Source of the DNA: an uncultured Clostridia bacterium
Lineage (GTDB): Bacteria; Bacillota; Clostridia; TANB77; CAG-508
Direction: 5' to 3'
NCBI GenBank assembly: GCA_948664205.1
Contig: CAPNDH010000007.1
Location: 1 to 35,461, forward strand
DNA length: 35,461 nucleotides
Shown: positions 34,278-35,461 of the stretch, piece by piece
Layout of the letters: each line of letters begins with the position of its first letter
Numbering within the stretch: the stretch's first letter is position 1
Position numbers and translations under genes: made by a program
The notes under the pieces: model-generated
Told to the model about the DNA's origin: nothing
The model's input: only the letters and a program-made list of their open reading frames with translations
The model's database searches: none

Positions 34278-35461
34278 ATGAAAGATTTATTTTTAGTAGC
34301 AAGTTTTACATTTAAAGATTTAGTAAAAAGAAAATCATTTATAATATCAAATATAATTATTCTACTTATTATAGTGCTAGGTTTTAATGTACCAGGAATT
34401 ATAAAAAACATATCAAGTGGAGACGAAAGCTTTGGAAAAGATAAAATTACAATAGTAGATAATGAAAATATATATGAGGGAAGCCTAGAAGCATTAGAAA
34501 GTGCAGACTTAGGCTATCAAATAGAAGCATCAAAAGAAAAAATAAGTTTAGAAGAATTAAAAGAAAAAATAAAAAATGGAGATATAGAAGAAGCATTATA
34601 TATTGAAACTAAAGAAGGAATGATAAATATTCAATATGTAATAGAATCAGAATCTTTAGGAACTTATGTGCCACAAGAACTAATAATGATATTACAATCT
34701 ACATATCAAAACTTACAAATATCAAAATTAGGGGTAACAGGTGAACAGTTAGCAGTAATAAATATGCCATTTAATAGTGAACTAATACAAGTAGAAGAAA
34801 GTAAAACAGGAAATAGCATTTTACCAATGATGTTACTTTCAATAGTGCTATTCTATGCAATATATTTCTTCGCATATCAAGTATCAAGTTCAATAACAAC
34901 AGAAAAAACATCAAAAATAATAGAAACATTAGTAACATCAACATCACCAAAAACAATAGTGCTAGGAAAAGCAATAGGTATAGGTTTAGCAGGTGTACTT
35001 CAAACAATAGTAACAGTTATTGTAGCATTAATTAGTGCAAAATTATTTTTAGATAGTGAATTAATAGACATGATACTAAGCTCTATAAACTTAACAGGTA
35101 CAGTAGCTGTTGTAACAATAATTTACTATATATTAGGATACTCACTATTTGCATTACTATATGCCCTAACAGGTTCAACAGTAGCAAAACCAGAAGACGT
35201 ACAATCAGCAAATGGTCCAGTAGCAATACTTGCAGTAATAGGTTTCTACCTATCATATTTTACAATGATGAACCCAGCAAGCAACCTAAATAAAATAGCA
35301 GCACTAATACCAATATCATCACCATTTTGCATGCCATTTAGAGTAATGATGGGTCTAGCAACAACAAGTGAAATATTAATATCATTAGCAATACTAGTAA
35401 TAACAATACTACTAGTAGCAAAAATATCAATAAAAATATACTCTTCAGCAATATTAAATTA
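34278..35461 (+). CDS. ABC-2 permease (NatB-like), 3' end outside window
   Basis: The frame is open from ATG 34278 to the end of the window, about 394 residues. One membrane helix near 22-40 is followed by a large outside domain and then several helices (from about 180 on), with the conserved QVSSSITTEKTSKIIETLVTS and SSPFCMPFRVMMG segments of NatB/ABC-2 permeases. It is translated right after the NatA-like ATPase (GTGAGTAATAA junction) and pairs with it. It is truncated by the window. Confidence 0.88.
   Translation, partial: MKDLFLVASFTFKDLVKRKSFIISNIIILLIIVLGFNVPGIIKNISSGDESFGKDKITIVDNENIYEGSLEALESADLGYQIEASKEKISLEELKEKIKNGDIEEALYIETKEGMINIQYVIESESLGTYVPQELIMILQSTYQNLQISKLGVTGEQLAVINMPFNSELIQVEESKTGNSILPMMLLSIVLFYAIYFFAYQVSSSITTEKTSKIIETLVTSTSPKTIVLGKAIGIGLAGVLQTIVTVIVALISAKLFLDSELIDMILSSINLTGTVAVVTIIYYILGYSLFALLYALTGSTVAKPEDVQSANGPVAILAVIGFYLSYFTMMNPASNLNKIAALIPISSPFCMPFRVMMGLATTSEILISLAILVITILLVAKISIKIYSSAILN

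Overview
This window looks like the chromosome of an AT-rich, Gram-positive, spore-forming member of the Clostridia, probably an uncultured gut type. The reasons are the very AT-rich native codon use (AGA for Arg, ATA for Ile), AGGAGG-type ribosome binding sites, consensus sigma-A promoters, hairpin-plus-U-tract terminators, spore germination genes of the GerAB and GerAC families, and a class II fructose-bisphosphate aldolase. I cannot name the species.

The main result is a possible four-base decoding system. Four unrelated native genes each carry one extra base: an MFS transporter (3054-4347), an IbrA-like PP-loop protein (14656-15982), the spore germination protein GerAB (24046-25150) and a P-type cation ATPase (26998-29815). 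At every site the sequence reads C-GGN where the family needs glycine (CGGA, CGGA, CGGC, CGGT). Dropping the C, or reading CGGN as one glycine codon, restores the full protein. I find no in-frame CGG arginine codon in the recognisable AT-rich native genes. The same window encodes a tRNA-Gly on the minus strand (26578-26651) with its own strong promoter. Its anticodon loop is CUUCCGA, so the anticodon UCC is followed by G37 instead of the usual A37, giving a four-base anticodon UCCG complementary to CGGA. It also has a mismatch in the anticodon stem. The inference is that CGGN is read as Gly by this tRNA with a +1 shift. Several genes with more balanced codon use do contain in-frame CGG read as Arg, so the two readings would have to coexist or compete.

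Layout. 1-2904: a GGGtGRT-family protein (partial), an SDR-Nudix operon and a TVP38-type membrane protein. 3054-6602: MFS transporter, YgjP-type metalloprotease, a small beta-rich protein and a peroxiredoxin. 6801-7868: an AbiF-type abortive infection protein behind a small structured RNA with its own promoter and terminator. 8098-12797: two fused ATPase-permease ABC proteins. 13081-14414: LemA and a membrane partner. 14656-17019: the IbrA / GNAT-like / IbrB cluster. 17070-22201: DUF1540 protein, small hypothetical, beta-CASP metallo-beta-lactamase, an unusual Clp-like ATPase fused to an FtsH-type peptidase, and fructose-bisphosphate aldolase. 22435-25150: GerAB, GerAC and a small membrane protein. 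25404-26651: small hypotheticals and the tRNA. 26783-29815: a yybP-ykoY manganese riboswitch ahead of the P-type ATPase. 30102-31532: two KH-domain-like proteins with atypical codon use. 31772-33326: a glucosaminidase-like protein and a complete type III (ToxIN-like) toxin-antitoxin locus. 33384-35461: a NatAB-like ABC transporter, cut by the window end.

Two separate defence or toxin loci with RNA partners (AbiF plus ncRNA, and ToxIN) sit in the same 35 kb. Intergenic spaces are crowded with hairpin repeats (GTAGGGGC family, GGGACGTGTC family, GAATAGTGAA family).
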